Positions 31,100-44,197 are shown, numbered from the stretch's first letter. The stretch is 64,000 nucleotides of DNA from Ralstonia sp. SET104 (GCF_003851545.1 NZ_BHVX01000018.1:23869-87868); one strand, 5' to 3'. Program-made: numbers and translations. The notes: generated by a model from the letters alone, not told the origin.

Positions 31100-32425
31100 A
31101 TGCAGAAACTCACTGCATTCTTCACTGAACTGATGCGCAAGTATTTGCCGGATCCGTTCGTTTTTGCACTCGGCCTGACGCTGCTGACCATGGTGCTGGC
31201 GGTGCTGGTTCAGGGCCAGGCCGTCACTGCGCTGGTATTGGGCTGGGGTAAGGGATTTTGGTCGCTGTTGGCATTCACCACGCAGATGGCCGTGATCCTG
31301 GCCATGGGTTACGTGCTGGCCACCGCCCCGCTCACCGAACGCCTGCTCGACCGCGTCGTGGCGCGTGTCGACAACCCGCGCGCCGCGGTGATTGTCGCCA
31401 CCCTCGTCGGCGGTATCGGCAGTTACCTGAACTGGGGGTTCGGCTTGGTGATCGGCGGCATCGTCGCGCGCAAGCTCGCACTGCGCGTGCGGGGCGTGCA
31501 CTATCCGCTGATCATCGCGTCGGCCTATAGCGGGTTCACGCTGTATGGGCTCGGGTTGTCGGCCAGTATCCCGGTGCTGATCTCCACCAAGGGCCACCCG
31601 CTGGAAGCGCAGATGGGCGTAGTTCCGCTGTCGCAGACCATCTTCTCTCCGGTGATGTTGGTGACCAGCCTGGTGGTGCTGATCACCCTGCCGTTGCTCA
31701 ATGCATGGCTGCACCCGAAACCCGGCCAGCCCGTCAAGGAAATTGCGCGCGATGCCGAGGGGCAGGCCGCCGCCGCCGTCGCGCTCGACATCGACGAGGG
31801 CAACACGCTCGCAAACCGCCTCAACCACAGCCGCGTGCTTAGCGGGCTGATCGGCATCATCGGCATTGCCTATGTCGTGCTGCACTTCCGGGCCGGCGGA
31901 TCGATGGATCTGAACCTGATCAACTTCATCATCCTGTTCCTTGGGATCCTGTTGCTTGGTACGCCGATCCGCTACGTGGAAAAACTGAACGAGGGCATTC
32001 GCACGATTGGCGGCATCATCCTGCAGTACCCCTTCTACGCGGGCATCATGGCCGTAATGGCTTCGTCAGGCCTGGTGGAAACCTTTTCGCACGGATTCGT
32101 GAAGATCGCCAGCGCCGAATCGCTGCCTTTCTGGGGGCTCGTCAGTTCGTTTGTCATCAACTTCTTCGCGCCCTCGGCCGGCGGGCACTGGGTTATCCAG
32201 GGCCCCTTCATGGTCGATGCAGCAAAGGCTATCGGAGCATCAGTCCCGCACACCGCCATGGCAGTGATGCTCGGCAATGCCTGGAATGACCTCGTGCAAC
32301 CCTTCTGGCTGCTGCCCGCCTTGGCGCTATCCAAGCTCAAGCTCAAGGACATCATGGGCTACACGGTCATCATGATGTTCTGGATCGGCATCGTGTACAC
32401 GGTCGCCGTGCTGGTATGGAACTGA
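31100..32425 (+). CDS. AtoE-type short-chain fatty acid transporter
   Basis: A 441-residue polytopic carrier of the SCFA_trans (AtoE) family, with about 11-12 hydrophobic segments. Family-like blocks are LPDPFVFALGLTLLTM, GGIGSYLNWGFGLVIGGI, NFFAPSAGGHWVIQGPF and AMLGNAWNDLVQPFW (read here as AVMLGNAWNDLVQPFW). In E. coli AtoE is linked to uptake of acetoacetate and butyrate. A strong GGAGG site lies just before the ATG at 31100. It suggests the cluster uses a small organic acid from outside. Confidence 0.9.
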   Translation: MQKLTAFFTELMRKYLPDPFVFALGLTLLTMVLAVLVQGQAVTALVLGWGKGFWSLLAFTTQMAVILAMGYVLATAPLTERLLDRVVARVDNPRAAVIVATLVGGIGSYLNWGFGLVIGGIVARKLALRVRGVHYPLIIASAYSGFTLYGLGLSASIPVLISTKGHPLEAQMGVVPLSQTIFSPVMLVTSLVVLITLPLLNAWLHPKPGQPVKEIARDAEGQAAAAVALDIDEGNTLANRLNHSRVLSGLIGIIGIAYVVLHFRAGGSMDLNLINFIILFLGILLLGTPIRYVEKLNEGIRTIGGIILQYPFYAGIMAVMASSGLVETFSHGFVKIASAESLPFWGLVSSFVINFFAPSAGGHWVIQGPFMVDAAKAIGASVPHTAMAVMLGNAWNDLVQPFWLLPALALSKLKLKDIMGYTVIMMFWIGIVYTVAVLVWN

Positions 32426-32446
32426 TCTGAAGATGGAGACCCGCTG

Positions 32447-32731
32447 ATGCTTTATCTCGTCCACATGCAGGTGAATATTCCGACTGACGTGGCCCCCGAA
32501 CGAGCAGAGGCCCTCAAAGCCCAGGAGAAAGCGTTCTCGCAGCAACTGCAGCGAGAGGGCCAGTGGCGGCATCTCTGGCGCGTTGCTGGGGAGTACGCCA
32601 ACTACAGTGTGTTCGATGTGGAGTCGAACGACGCATTGCATGCGCTACTGAGTGCCTTGCCGCTGTTTCCGTTTATGGCGATCCGCGTAACTCCGCTGGC
32701 CCAGCATCCTTCCGCGCTGGTAGCCAACTAG
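32447..32731 (+). CDS. Muconolactone isomerase-like protein
   Basis: A 94-residue protein of the muconolactone delta-isomerase (CatC) family, starting MLYLVHMQVNIP and containing REGQWRHLWRVAGEYANYSVFDVES. CatC moves the double bond of muconolactone in the beta-ketoadipate pathway. No catA or catB is nearby, so it may act on another lactone. It lies 21 bp after the transporter gene. Confidence 0.85.
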   Translation: MLYLVHMQVNIPTDVAPERAEALKAQEKAFSQQLQREGQWRHLWRVAGEYANYSVFDVESNDALHALLSALPLFPFMAIRVTPLAQHPSALVAN

Positions 32732-32741
32732 GCGAGGCAAC

Positions 32742-33038
32742 ATGGCGTTCTTCATCGAGACATTTGATAAGCCCGGTACTGCAGAGCTCCGGCTGGCCGT
32801 GCGCGACAGGCATCTGGCTTTCTTGGAGCAGCACCGAAAGGTGTTACTTGCCTGTGGTGCCAAGCTCAACGACGACGGCAGCAACGCTGGCGGCGGCGTC
32901 TACATTGTGGACGTCGCCACGCGCGCCGAGGCGGAGCAGTTCATTGCCCAGGATCCATACACCCTGGCTGAGCTGTTTGAGCGCGTGAATATCACGCGCT
33001 GGCGCAAGGCCTATATCGACGGGGTGTGCCACTTGTAG
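32742..33038 (+). CDS. YciI-family protein
   Basis: A 98-residue protein of the YciI/YCII domain family, which has the same ferredoxin-like fold as CatC. The conserved His-Asp region is RDRHLAFLEQHR, with the C-terminal FIAQDPYTLAELFERVNITRW. Some YciI proteins, such as TftG, dehalogenate or isomerise ring-cleavage products. It is last in the cluster, 10 bp after the CatC-like gene. Confidence 0.85.
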   Translation: MAFFIETFDKPGTAELRLAVRDRHLAFLEQHRKVLLACGAKLNDDGSNAGGGVYIVDVATRAEAEQFIAQDPYTLAELFERVNITRWRKAYIDGVCHL

Positions 33039-33435
33039 GGCGGGCGGGTACGGCGGATACCGACTGGTGCTGTGGCGCGAAGGTGCGGCAAACGGATCGG
33101 TTTGCCGCACTTTGAGACCGCACGTTGGTTGAGTGTGCTGCTGGCAATAAGACTATCGCGCGGGCTGGCAGTGCTTACGGTGTGGCAGACATCGTTTTGG
33201 GGGCGGCGGCGTTTGCTGTCCCGGCTCCTGGGCAACGGTTCCCCTCGGCGCGATAGCAGCGACCTGCTCGTTGCGGGTGAGATGGTTCGCCATCATCACA
33301 ACTCCCAGAAATAGGGCCATGCCTACTACCCACGCTGATACTTTGCACGTCGCACCCACGAGTTACACCCCTTGCCGACACGATGGTCTACAAGGGGTGA
33401 GGGGTGCACATCGCAGATAGTGAATAAGGCGTCAG
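33039..33435. other. Gap after the catabolic cluster
   Basis: No supportable gene. The only clear structure is an inverted repeat, CACCCCTTG (33366-33374) with CAAGGGGTG (33391-33399) and a 16-nt loop, next to the convergent traT gene. It could act as a terminator but lacks a T-run. Confidence 0.5.
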
Positions 33436-34191
33436 TCAGAACACACCGGAGATAACGCGAACCAGCCCGCTACGCAGCGGCGGTGCGGCCTCGGTAAACT
33501 CGAGATTGACCTTGTTGGCCACGCTCATGACGCGGGTCTGATAAGTACGAAAATTCGTCTCTTCCTTGTAGGTTACGGTTGTACCGCCGCTTCTCCCCTG
33601 ACGGATTTGGTGTTGGCTGCTCTCGTGGCTGCTGACGCCAGCGTGTTGCCGTTCCTTGATTTGAACGTCGGTCACTGCGGTGAAGTACACGTCTTTAACG
33701 GCCGCACTTGCGATTGTGTCAGCGAGACCCGCAAGAATACCGGCGCCAAGCACGCCTCGGCCGTTGCCGCCGACGGCAGCGACCGCCCCTGCGCTCATCA
33801 AGCCGGTGGAGAGGGCCGAGCCATAGCTGCCGAACGCGCCCTGGGCTGCCGAGGGTGCGACGCGCCCAACCTGCAGGACGTTGGCTTGCAGGATGAACTG
33901 GGCAGTGTCTGGATCGTTTACGACCCGGTAGCCTTTCGCTGTGATCGCGCTGGTGACGTCGCCCGCGATATCAAAATCGGGTCGATCGGACGTATTGCGG
34001 ACTTGGACAAAAACCGTGCGTTTGGCCTCAGCAGTCGGATCCAGGAAGATTGTGTCCGACATCTTCGTCTGAACGTCTAAATCGTGCTTGGCAATCGCCA
34101 CTTGTGTGGCAGCACATCCAGCAAGCAGAGATGTCGCGCCGACGCTTGCCAAAAGCGCGACGGTAACGGCGATACGAGCAGGGTTCTTCAT
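33436..34191 (-). CDS. traT: TraT-like complement resistance lipoprotein
   Basis: A 251-residue lipoprotein with signal peptide and lipobox LLAGC (Cys25), followed by the TraT hallmark KHDLDVQTKMSDTIFLDP. A central Gly/Ala-rich hydrophobic stretch (SALSTGLMSAGAVAAVGGNG) is also TraT-like. TraT is the outer-membrane surface-exclusion and serum-resistance protein of F-like plasmids; chromosomal copies occur. No tra genes are near. It is oppositely oriented to the lipoprotein gene on its other side. Confidence 0.88.
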   Translation of the reverse strand: MKNPARIAVTVALLASVGATSLLAGCAATQVAIAKHDLDVQTKMSDTIFLDPTAEAKRTVFVQVRNTSDRPDFDIAGDVTSAITAKGYRVVNDPDTAQFILQANVLQVGRVAPSAAQGAFGSYGSALSTGLMSAGAVAAVGGNGRGVLGAGILAGLADTIASAAVKDVYFTAVTDVQIKERQHAGVSSHESSQHQIRQGRSGGTTVTYKEETNFRTYQTRVMSVANKVNLEFTEAAPPLRSGLVRVISGVF

Positions 34192-34902
34192 CTTATTGTG
34201 TCGTTTTGGTGGGTTAAGAGTTTCTTGCTGGCAATGCTTTGCTTGGATGGCATCTGTACCGCTGTCGATCTGCTGGCCGATGGTTTCAATGGCGAGCGGT
34301 CTTCGCGCTCATCGCCAGAGGGTGTAGCGGTGCTCGGCGCTGCGCGATCTTCAATTCCGTCTTGATGCCTGTGTGCTGCATGGTATTGCGATCGATCGCC
34401 ATTAAAAATCAGCGTTCGATAAAAGCGAATGGCGAGATATTGAATCTAATCCCGAACGAGGCGTTATATGGGCCCCGTCAGATTATTTCGTCGTGCGTCC
34501 GCAATCAGATTCTATTGACTGAGGAGGCAAGCGTAGACCCAACGTGAGTGGGGTCTAGAGCCGCGATCGTCTGCCGTTAATCGCGGCTCCAATGTCCGGG
34601 TAGCCTGTTTTGTAGAACTGTTAGAACCACTTCGGTCGACTCTGGCGCAGTTCCGTGTTGCAAGGGCTTCCTTTTGATCGATTTTATGAATCGATAATGA
34701 ATTTGTTGGCGTGTGACCTATCGAGTGCGATCGATGATGGAAACCCCGCTTCAGCAGGGATTAGGTAACTGCATAAATTTCCGTAACCTATCGGGGATGG
34801 GCTTCGCTTAAGGTGGTGTCTACGAATATCCCGCTTGCCAGAATTGTCTATTAAAAGAATCGCGAGAATTTATCTGCGACAAGTTACTCGATAGAGGAAA
34901 GG
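34192..34902. other. A/T-richer gap between traT and the split lipoprotein gene
   Basis: A 711-bp stretch without a credible gene, visibly poorer in G+C than its neighbours (for example 34380-34520 and 34820-34900). It has a perfect 10-bp inverted repeat, GAGCCGCGAT (34558-34567) with ATCGCGGCTC (34580-34589). It probably holds the promoters for traT and for the lipoprotein gene, and its base composition suggests acquired DNA. Confidence 0.5.
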
Positions 34903-35036
34903 ATGAACAAGATTGCCATTGTGGTGCTGGCGGTATCGAGCGCATTTGCTGGTTGTTGTTAGCGCCGATGTAAAACTGACCCACCCGCCGAAGTAAACCT
35001 GACCCACCTGGGAGAGGATGGCGGCTTTTGCCGCCG

Positions 35037-36838
<1,802 letters not shown>

Positions 36839-37573
36839 CACAGGACCCGGGTGGGTCAGATTTACTTCGGCGATTCGCCGGAAGGCGGGTCAGAATTCAG
36901 TCGGCGTTGACAGGTTGTGCCGTGACTCGCGATGGTGTGCGTGTTGGAACGGGAGGGGCGCCCAGCCAGGAGCGGGCTGACCAAGTTCGTACACAACTGG
37001 AAAGCAGCGCGAAAACGCATGCGGCTAAAGCGGCTGCGGAGGGCGCGCTTGACGGTGATATCAAGCCTGGGGTCATCATGGTCGGGACCCTCGGGCCGCT
37101 GAGAGAGGCAGACGAGGAAACGCTGCGCAAGGGTTACAAAAAGGGCTATCTCAAGGGTGCTGAGATGTGGCATCCAGGAAAGCCACCGGCACTTTCCGAG
37201 GATGACTTCGTGGCGCAAGTGCGCGGCTGGACAACTGTAGAGACGTTCTCAATTCCGGGTGTGATGAACTCTCGCCACCCCGCGCTGGTTCCCCGCAGGT
37301 TTGATGGCGACTTTGCATCCACCTTTGGGTCATTCATGTTGGGGACGACCGGTGATCTCGTGGTCGCCAAAACGAACGACGACGCTGCTTATCTACTCAC
37401 GCAGGTTCTGTGCAAGGGCGATGCCCCTGCTTATCGAGACTGCGCCGCCAAATATGAGCGCGGCCGCTTTGATGCCAATACAGGTGACGAGCTCGGTTCG
37501 GATATGAAGCCGAAGAATAATGGTGTGGCAATCAATACCGGTGACTACACGCTGCGAGCGAAGGCCCATTGAT

Positions 37574-38176
37574 ATGACAAAGTTGATCCACTTGGCTGTG
37601 TGTTCAATCGTTCTAGCGTTTCTTTCAGGAGAAAGCTTCGCTTACTCGGCCATTGCAATGGTTGACGGACAAGCGAAAGAGACTTTTCACAGCGCCTACG
37701 ATTTTGATACACAAAAGGCGGCGGATCATCGCGCGCTGGAGGGGTGCCAAGAATCCGCCCGGCGGAGTGGTTATCCGAACTTGGCGAAGAAATGCGTGGT
37801 GGTGACGAGAGGCAAAGGGCCAGGATACGGCGCTGCGACGTGCGGAGATGGTGGTTGTGCCTGGACGACAGGGTATGCAGACCTGCAAGAGGCCGTCGAT
37901 GCTGCGTACGATCGATGCGCGAGCACCTATAAAAGCTGTCAATCTGAAGGCATTACAAATTGGGAGGATTTTGCGGGATTCCGTAAGAAGAGCCCCGAAA
38001 AGGTCGTGGTCAATGAGAGTTGTCGCCCGCACTCTACGCGCGTGGTCTGCCAATCGCGTTGCGCCAATGGCGATTGCATCCTTACCTATCAGAACGGCTG
38101 CAAGATACACGTTACCGTGCAGCCGAATTTCAATTCGTTCACTAACCAGTGGGAGTATCCGGCCCCGTCGTGCTGA
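37574..38176 (+). CDS. Secreted Cys-rich DUF4189-like protein
   Basis: A 200-residue protein with a cleavable signal peptide (ends about GESFA-YS). Residues 24-115 resemble the DUF4189 domain (YSAIAMVDGQ, HRALEGCQESA). There are about 14 cysteines in the mature part (CGDGGCAW, CRPHSTRVVCQSRC, CILTYQNGC), so it is probably disulfide-bonded in the periplasm or outside. Its start is 1 bp after the disrupted lipoprotein gene, which implies a former two-gene operon. Function unknown. Confidence 0.75.
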   Translation: MTKLIHLAVCSIVLAFLSGESFAYSAIAMVDGQAKETFHSAYDFDTQKAADHRALEGCQESARRSGYPNLAKKCVVVTRGKGPGYGAATCGDGGCAWTTGYADLQEAVDAAYDRCASTYKSCQSEGITNWEDFAGFRKKSPEKVVVNESCRPHSTRVVCQSRCANGDCILTYQNGCKIHVTVQPNFNSFTNQWEYPAPSC

Positions 38177-38278
38177 CGATGCTGCACACCGAACTTACAC
38201 GCGGATAGGCAGTGAGATTGGCATGTGTGAATCGTGCTCGATTAACACAGCGGATTGCCTCGACCTTAAAATGAAATC

Positions 38279-38332
38279 GCCCGGAACGCCTTGACTGTCT
38301 TCCTTTTGGAGGACTGTCGCGGCATTCCGGGC
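38279..38332. terminator. Long hairpin next to tRNA-Pro
   Basis: GCCCGGAACGCC (38279-38290) pairs, with one mismatch, to GGCATTCCGGGC (38321-38332), and an inner GTCTTCC/GGAGGAC stem extends it. On the minus strand it follows the tRNA gene and is trailed by GATTTCATTTTA, so it may end tRNA transcription. Confidence 0.6.
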
Positions 38333-38341
38333 GATGGTATC

Positions 38342-38418
38342 TGGTCGGGGTGAGAGGATTCGAACCTCCGGCCTCTACGTCCCGAACGTAGCGCTCTACC
38401 AGGCTAAGCTACACCCCG
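38342..38418 (-). tRNA. tRNA-Pro (anticodon CGG)
   Basis: A 77-nt tRNA with acceptor stem CGGGGTG/CACCCCG, discriminator A and encoded CCA. The anticodon loop is TTCGGGA within stem CTACG/CGTAG, giving anticodon CGG for codon CCG. The T arm is GGTTCGAATCC. Its 3' end faces the accessory region with traT and the IS. Confidence 0.97.
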
Positions 38419-38434
38419 AAATCTCATTGTTGCG

Positions 38435-39451
38435 TCAAGACTGACGTTGCAGCGAGAAAGCACACAAGTCTATCAGCGTCTGGCGGAAAAGGGAAGGGGG
38501 TAATGCGTTTGCCGCGGTTTCGGCGGCAGCGGCTTCGCGCTCTGCGGCCTGGCGCGTGTATTCCAGCGCCCCTGATGCCTGAATGGCCGCGAAGATCGCG
38601 TCGAAATGTTCGGTGCCGCCTTGCTCGATCGCCTGGCGCACCAGCGCGCGCTGTTCTTCCGTGCCGTTCGACAGCAGATAAATGAGCGGCAGCGTCGGCT
38701 TGCCTTCGCGCAGGTCGTCGCCGGCGTTCTTGCCCATCTGGTCGGCCGTGGCGGTGTAGTCAAGCAGGTCGTCGACGATCTGGAATGCGGTGCCGATGCG
38801 GCGGCCGTATTCGGCGGCGGCCTCTTCGGTGGCTGCGTCCGCGCCCGAGAGTACGGCGCCGATCTGCGCAGCAGCCTCGAACAGTTTGGCGGTCTTGTAG
38901 CGGATCACCTGCAGGTAGCGCTCTTCCGTTACCTCGGGGTCGTGCATGTTCAGCAGTTGCAGAACCTCGCCCTCCGAGATGACGTTCGTGGCGTCGGCCA
39001 GGATCTGCATGATGCGCATGCTATCGGCCTGCACCATCATCTGGAAAGCGCGTGAATACAGGAAATCGCCTACCAGCACGCTCGCAGCGTTGCCGAACAC
39101 GGCATTGGCGGTTTTGCGGCCACGGCGCAGGTCGGATTCATCCACCACGTCGTCGTGCAGCAGCGTGGCGGTGTGGATGAACTCGACCACGGCAGCCAGC
39201 TCGTGGTGGTACTCGCCCTTGTAGCCCAGCGCGTTCGCCACAAGCAGCAGGATCACCGGACGCAGGCGCTTACCGCCGGCGCTGATGATGTATTCGCCGA
39301 TCTGGTTGATCAGTACCACCTCCGAGCCGAGACGGCGTCGGATCACGGCATCGACGGCGCGCATGTCTTCAGCGACGGGGGCGAGCAGGACGGAGGCGGA
39401 GGTCTGGGTCAAGGCAGGTTCCAGCGGAATGCGGTGGCGAATGGTTGGCAT
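38435..39451 (-). CDS. ispB: Octaprenyl (polyprenyl) diphosphate synthase
   Basis: A 338-residue trans-prenyltransferase making the ubiquinone side chain. The first Asp-rich motif is LLHDDVVDE, preceded by GGKRLRPVILLL. The second is FQIVDDLLDY. It is divergent from rplU, the usual arrangement in this lineage. The ATG at 39451 is used; the first about 20 residues are poorly conserved in such enzymes, so a later start is possible. Confidence 0.93.
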   Translation of the reverse strand: MPTIRHRIPLEPALTQTSASVLLAPVAEDMRAVDAVIRRRLGSEVVLINQIGEYIISAGGKRLRPVILLLVANALGYKGEYHHELAAVVEFIHTATLLHDDVVDESDLRRGRKTANAVFGNAASVLVGDFLYSRAFQMMVQADSMRIMQILADATNVISEGEVLQLLNMHDPEVTEERYLQVIRYKTAKLFEAAAQIGAVLSGADAATEEAAAEYGRRIGTAFQIVDDLLDYTATADQMGKNAGDDLREGKPTLPLIYLLSNGTEEQRALVRQAIEQGGTEHFDAIFAAIQASGALEYTRQAAEREAAAAETAANALPPSLFRQTLIDLCAFSLQRQS

Positions 39452-39582
39452 GCGCGCGATCGATGCGGCGCAAAAACCGCGAGATTATAGAGCAAGCACG
39501 GGGTTTGCCCGGGGCGTCGGCCGCAGCGAAGTGGCGTCGCAGGCTGTTGTGCGGGCCCGACGCGCGCATGGGGCATTAGTCT

Positions 39583-39611
39583 TTGATTTGCTTGGGTTTT
39601 TCTTGTATTAT
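39583..39611 (+). promoter_or_regulatory. Promoter of rplU-rpmA
   Basis: TTGATT (39583-39588) and TATTAT (39606-39611) are spaced by 17 bp, a good sigma-70 match, about 85 bp before the rplU ATG. Confidence 0.7.
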
Positions 39612-39696
39612 TGCGAGTTCTCTGTGTCCGCTGCCTGCGCAGGTAGGTGGCGAGTGGCGCGAGAGTCACGTTTTAGTTCTTTAAAGAGGTCCGACA

Positions 39697-40008
39697 ATGT
39701 ACGCGGTCGTAAAAACCGGCGGTAAGCAATACAAGGTTGCTGCTGGCGAAAAACTGAAAGTAGAACAGATACCGGCGGACGTTGGCGCAGAAATCACGCT
39801 TGACCAGGTGCTCGCAGTGGGCGCCGGCGACCAACTCAAGGTTGGCGCGCCACTGGTGAGCGGGGCTGCCGTCAAAGCCACCGTCATCTCCCACGGTCGT
39901 CACGACAAGGTGAAAATCTTCAAGATGCGCCGTCGTAAGCACTACCAAAAGCACCAGGGGCATCGTCAAAATTACACCGAGTTGCGTATCGACTCGATCG
40001 TGGCCTAA
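39697..40008 (+). CDS. rplU: 50S ribosomal protein L21
   Basis: Standard 103-residue L21, beginning [14 protein letters not shown] and containing [21 protein letters not shown] (seen as [16 protein letters not shown]). It binds 23S rRNA in the large subunit. It leads the rplU-rpmA-obgE set, with its own promoter 85 bp upstream. Confidence 0.98.
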   Translation: MYAVVKTGGKQYKVAAGEKLKVEQIPADVGAEITLDQVLAVGAGDQLKVGAPLVSGAAVKATVISHGRHDKVKIFKMRRRKHYQKHQGHRQNYTELRIDSIVA

Positions 40009-40035
40009 GGCTGCGTCGTCTACGTAACCGGATAG

Positions 40036-41586
<1,551 letters not shown>

Positions 41587-41620
41587 CTCACACAAAACAT
41601 CCTTCGGAGACACGCCCACC

Positions 41621-42745
41621 ATGGCCCTGCATTCGCTGATTGCCGATGCGCGCCGCCTTGTCGTCAAGGTCGGTTCTAGCCTGGTTACCAACGATGGCCG
41701 CGGCCTCGACCAGGCCGCCATTGCACGCTGGGCCGCGCAAATTGCGGCGTTACGAGCGGCGGGCAAGGAGGTCGTGCTTGTCAGCTCCGGCGCCATCGCC
41801 GAGGGCATGCAGCGGCTGGGGTGGGCCAAGCGCCCGAAGGAAATTCACGAGTTGCAGGCCGCCGCCGCCGTCGGACAGATGGGGTTGGCGCAGGTGTACG
41901 AATCTGAATTTGCGCGGCACAGCATCCGTACGGCGCAGGTGCTGCTGACGCACGGCGATTTGGCCGACCGTGAGCGCTACCTCAATGCGCGCTCCACGCT
42001 GCTCACGCTGCTGAGCCTGGGTGTGGTGCCAATCATCAACGAGAACGACACGGTCGTCACCGATGAGATCAAGTTCGGCGACAACGACACGCTGGGCGCG
42101 CTCGTCACCAACCTGATCGAAGGCGATGCACTGATCATCCTGACCGATCAGCGCGGTCTGTACACGGCCGACCCGCGCAAGGACCCGAACGCCCGCTTCG
42201 TCGACGAAGCTCAGGCAGGCACACCCGACCTGGAACAAATGGCCGGCGGCGCGGGTTCGAGTATCGGCAAGGGCGGCATGCTGACCAAGATTCTGGCGGC
42301 CAAGCGTGCGGCCAAATCGGGCGCCCACACCATCATCGCTTCTGGCCGTGAGGGTGACGTACTCGCGCGGCTGGCCAGCGGCGAGGCCATCGGCACGCAA
42401 CTGCGTGCGCCGACAGGGCGGATGGCGGCGCGCAAGCAGTGGATGATCGATCATCTGCAATTGCGTGGCCGCGTGGTGCTGGATGCGGGTGCGGTGGAGA
42501 AGCTCACCGCGGGCGGCAAGTCATTGCTGCCGATTGGCGTAACGGAAGTGCAGGGCGAGTTTGCACGCGGCGAAGTGATTTCCTGCGTGGATGCGGCCGG
42601 GCGTGAGGTTGCGCGCGGGCTGACGAATTATTCGTCGGCCGAGGCCCGGTTGATTGCGCGGAAGGCGTCTTCCGAAATCGAAAGCGTGCTGGGCTACGTC
42701 AGCGCTGCCGAGTTGGTGCACCGGGATAACCTGGTGCTGCTTTGA
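41621..42745 (+). CDS. proB: Glutamate 5-kinase ProB
   Basis: ProB (374 aa) phosphorylates glutamate in the first step of proline synthesis and is normally inhibited by proline. An amino-acid-kinase domain ([30 protein letters not shown]) is followed by a C-terminal PUA domain ([17 protein letters not shown]), as in long-form ProB. It is 34 bp after obgE. Confidence 0.97.
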   Translation: MALHSLIADARRLVVKVGSSLVTNDGRGLDQAAIARWAAQIAALRAAGKEVVLVSSGAIAEGMQRLGWAKRPKEIHELQAAAAVGQMGLAQVYESEFARHSIRTAQVLLTHGDLADRERYLNARSTLLTLLSLGVVPIINENDTVVTDEIKFGDNDTLGALVTNLIEGDALIILTDQRGLYTADPRKDPNARFVDEAQAGTPDLEQMAGGAGSSIGKGGMLTKILAAKRAAKSGAHTIIASGREGDVLARLASGEAIGTQLRAPTGRMAARKQWMIDHLQLRGRVVLDAGAVEKLTAGGKSLLPIGVTEVQGEFARGEVISCVDAAGREVARGLTNYSSAEARLIARKASSEIESVLGYVSAAELVHRDNLVLL

Positions 42746-42771
42746 TTTGCCAGCCGGGCACCTCAAAAGAC

Positions 42772-42805
42772 AAAAGGCCAACCTCCCGCGGAAGTTGGCC
42801 TTTTT
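42772..42805. terminator. Bidirectional terminator after proB
   Basis: AAAAGGCCAAC (42772-42782) and GTTGGCCTTTT (42794-42804) form an 11-bp stem followed by T. It sits between proB and the convergent CNP1-like gene. Confidence 0.85.
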
Positions 42806-42822
42806 GGCTTCGTCTGACGTCT

Positions 42823-43452
42823 TCAGGGCCCGAAATACCGCCCACTTTCCCCCAATCGCCGCACCAGCGTAGAAGCCTTCCCATCTCCTGCCACCGAGCG
42901 CACGTCGCAGAAGTAGTTGCGCATCAACGCTGAGGCGTAGTCCGTCGGGCCGCCATTGCCAACCCGCCGCCAATCGGTGGCAGGCTTGTAGGCGTTCATG
43001 CTGGCGGATTCAGCATTCGCGGTTTCGTTCATGTCGACCGCGCGGTTACCAATCCACTGGTTGGTGTCGTTGCGCAGCGTCGCATAAATGCGTCGTTCTG
43101 CGGTGTCGCAGCGCAGGCCCTCGTAGTTGACGTTGCGCGCGCCGGTCTTGCTGGTGATCAGCACGGTGTAGCGCACCACGTTGTCCTTGCCGATCGACAC
43201 CGATTTCGGATCGATGGCAAAGCGCAGCGGTGATTCATTGCGCCCGCCCACATCGAATGGCACGGCATCACGATCAACCGGCGGAGCCGGGAAGGTGACG
43301 GCGTCTTCCTTGAAGGGCTTGTCGTTGAACGGGTCCATCAACAGCTTGTCTTCGAGGTTGCCGGTGGGGGCGTGGCCACATGCCGTCAACGCCAGCGCAG
43401 CCGCCAGCGCGAGCGGCACGAGAGCGCATCGCGCTCCACGTGTCGTCGTCAT
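42823..43452 (-). CDS. CNP1-like family lipoprotein
   Basis: A 209-residue lipoprotein with lipobox LTACG (Cys near residue 25). The body resembles the CNP1-like family, of unknown function (FPAPPVDRDAVPFDVGG, RNDTNQWIGN, RNYFCDVR). The ATG at 43452 leaves a 5-bp gap from rppH. A GTG at 43461 would give a GTGA overlap instead; both are possible. Probably co-transcribed with rppH. Confidence 0.8.
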   Translation of the reverse strand: MTTTRGARCALVPLALAAALALTACGHAPTGNLEDKLLMDPFNDKPFKEDAVTFPAPPVDRDAVPFDVGGRNESPLRFAIDPKSVSIGKDNVVRYTVLITSKTGARNVNYEGLRCDTAERRIYATLRNDTNQWIGNRAVDMNETANAESASMNAYKPATDWRRVGNGGPTDYASALMRNYFCDVRSVAGDGKASTLVRRLGESGRYFGP

Positions 43453-43457
43453 CAGAT

Positions 43458-44165
43458 TCACGAATTGTCCTTGGGAGACGTGTCGTCAGGGTTGGGAGAA
43501 GAGGTGGCTGGCGCAGACACGCTCACCGTTTCGACGATGACCGTCGTGGTCGTAACGGTCAGTGTCTGCTGGGCGTGCTGTTCGGTCAGGCCGCCTTGGC
43601 CGCCGGGGCGTTCACGGCCCTCGCGGCCATCGCGTCCATCGCGCTCGCGGTGCTGCCCACCGCGCCCGTAGGGCGAGAGCGGCGCACGAGTCTGCCGCTG
43701 CACGAAGCGCGAAAGCTCCGACAGCGCCAGCTGATACACCTCGCGCTTGAACTCGATGACGGCCTCGAGCGGCACCCAGTACTGGCTCCACCGCCACGCA
43801 TCGAACTCCGGATGCTCGGTGGCGCGCAGCTGGATGTCGCAGTCGCGACCGACCATGCGCAACAGGAACCAGATCTGTTTCTGGCCCCGATAGTGGCCGC
43901 GTATTTCGCGGCGGATGAACTTGTCCGGCACCTCATACCGCAGCCAGTCGCGCGTGCGACCGACGATCCGGACGTGTTCTGGCAACAGGCCGACTTCTTC
44001 GTGCAGTTCGCGGAACATCGCTTGTTCGGGCGTTTCGCCGTACTTGATGCCGCCTTGTGGAAACTGCCAGGAGTGCTCGCCAATGCGCTTGCCCCAGAAC
44101 ACCTCGTTTCTTGCGTTGATGAGGATGATGCCGACGTTCGGGCGGAAGCCTTCACGATCGAGCAT
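43458..44165 (-). CDS. rppH: RNA pyrophosphohydrolase RppH
   Basis: RppH (235 aa) removes pyrophosphate from the 5' end of mRNA, starting RNase E decay. The Nudix box is at about 39-60 ([21 protein letters not shown]). [19 protein letters not shown] and [11 protein letters not shown] are RppH-specific. After residue about 160 there is a low-complexity tail rich in Arg/Gly/Asp and then Thr/Val/Ser, absent from the shorter E. coli protein. It is divergent from proS. Confidence 0.93.
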   Translation of the reverse strand: MLDREGFRPNVGIILINARNEVFWGKRIGEHSWQFPQGGIKYGETPEQAMFRELHEEVGLLPEHVRIVGRTRDWLRYEVPDKFIRREIRGHYRGQKQIWFLLRMVGRDCDIQLRATEHPEFDAWRWSQYWVPLEAVIEFKREVYQLALSELSRFVQRQTRAPLSPYGRGGQHRERDGRDGREGRERPGGQGGLTEQHAQQTLTVTTTTVIVETVSVSAPATSSPNPDDTSPKDNS

Positions 44166-44197
44166 GACTGCACCTCGAATACTTTAGAATTACGCCG

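Noticed and set aside
33072..33359. Short open frames on both strands after the YciI gene
   Set aside because: No start signal, no recognisable features, and they overlap one another.
38342..38418. Attachment-site duplication of the tRNA-Pro 3' end
   Set aside because: No second copy of the tRNA end was seen in the accessory region, and no integrase gene is present.
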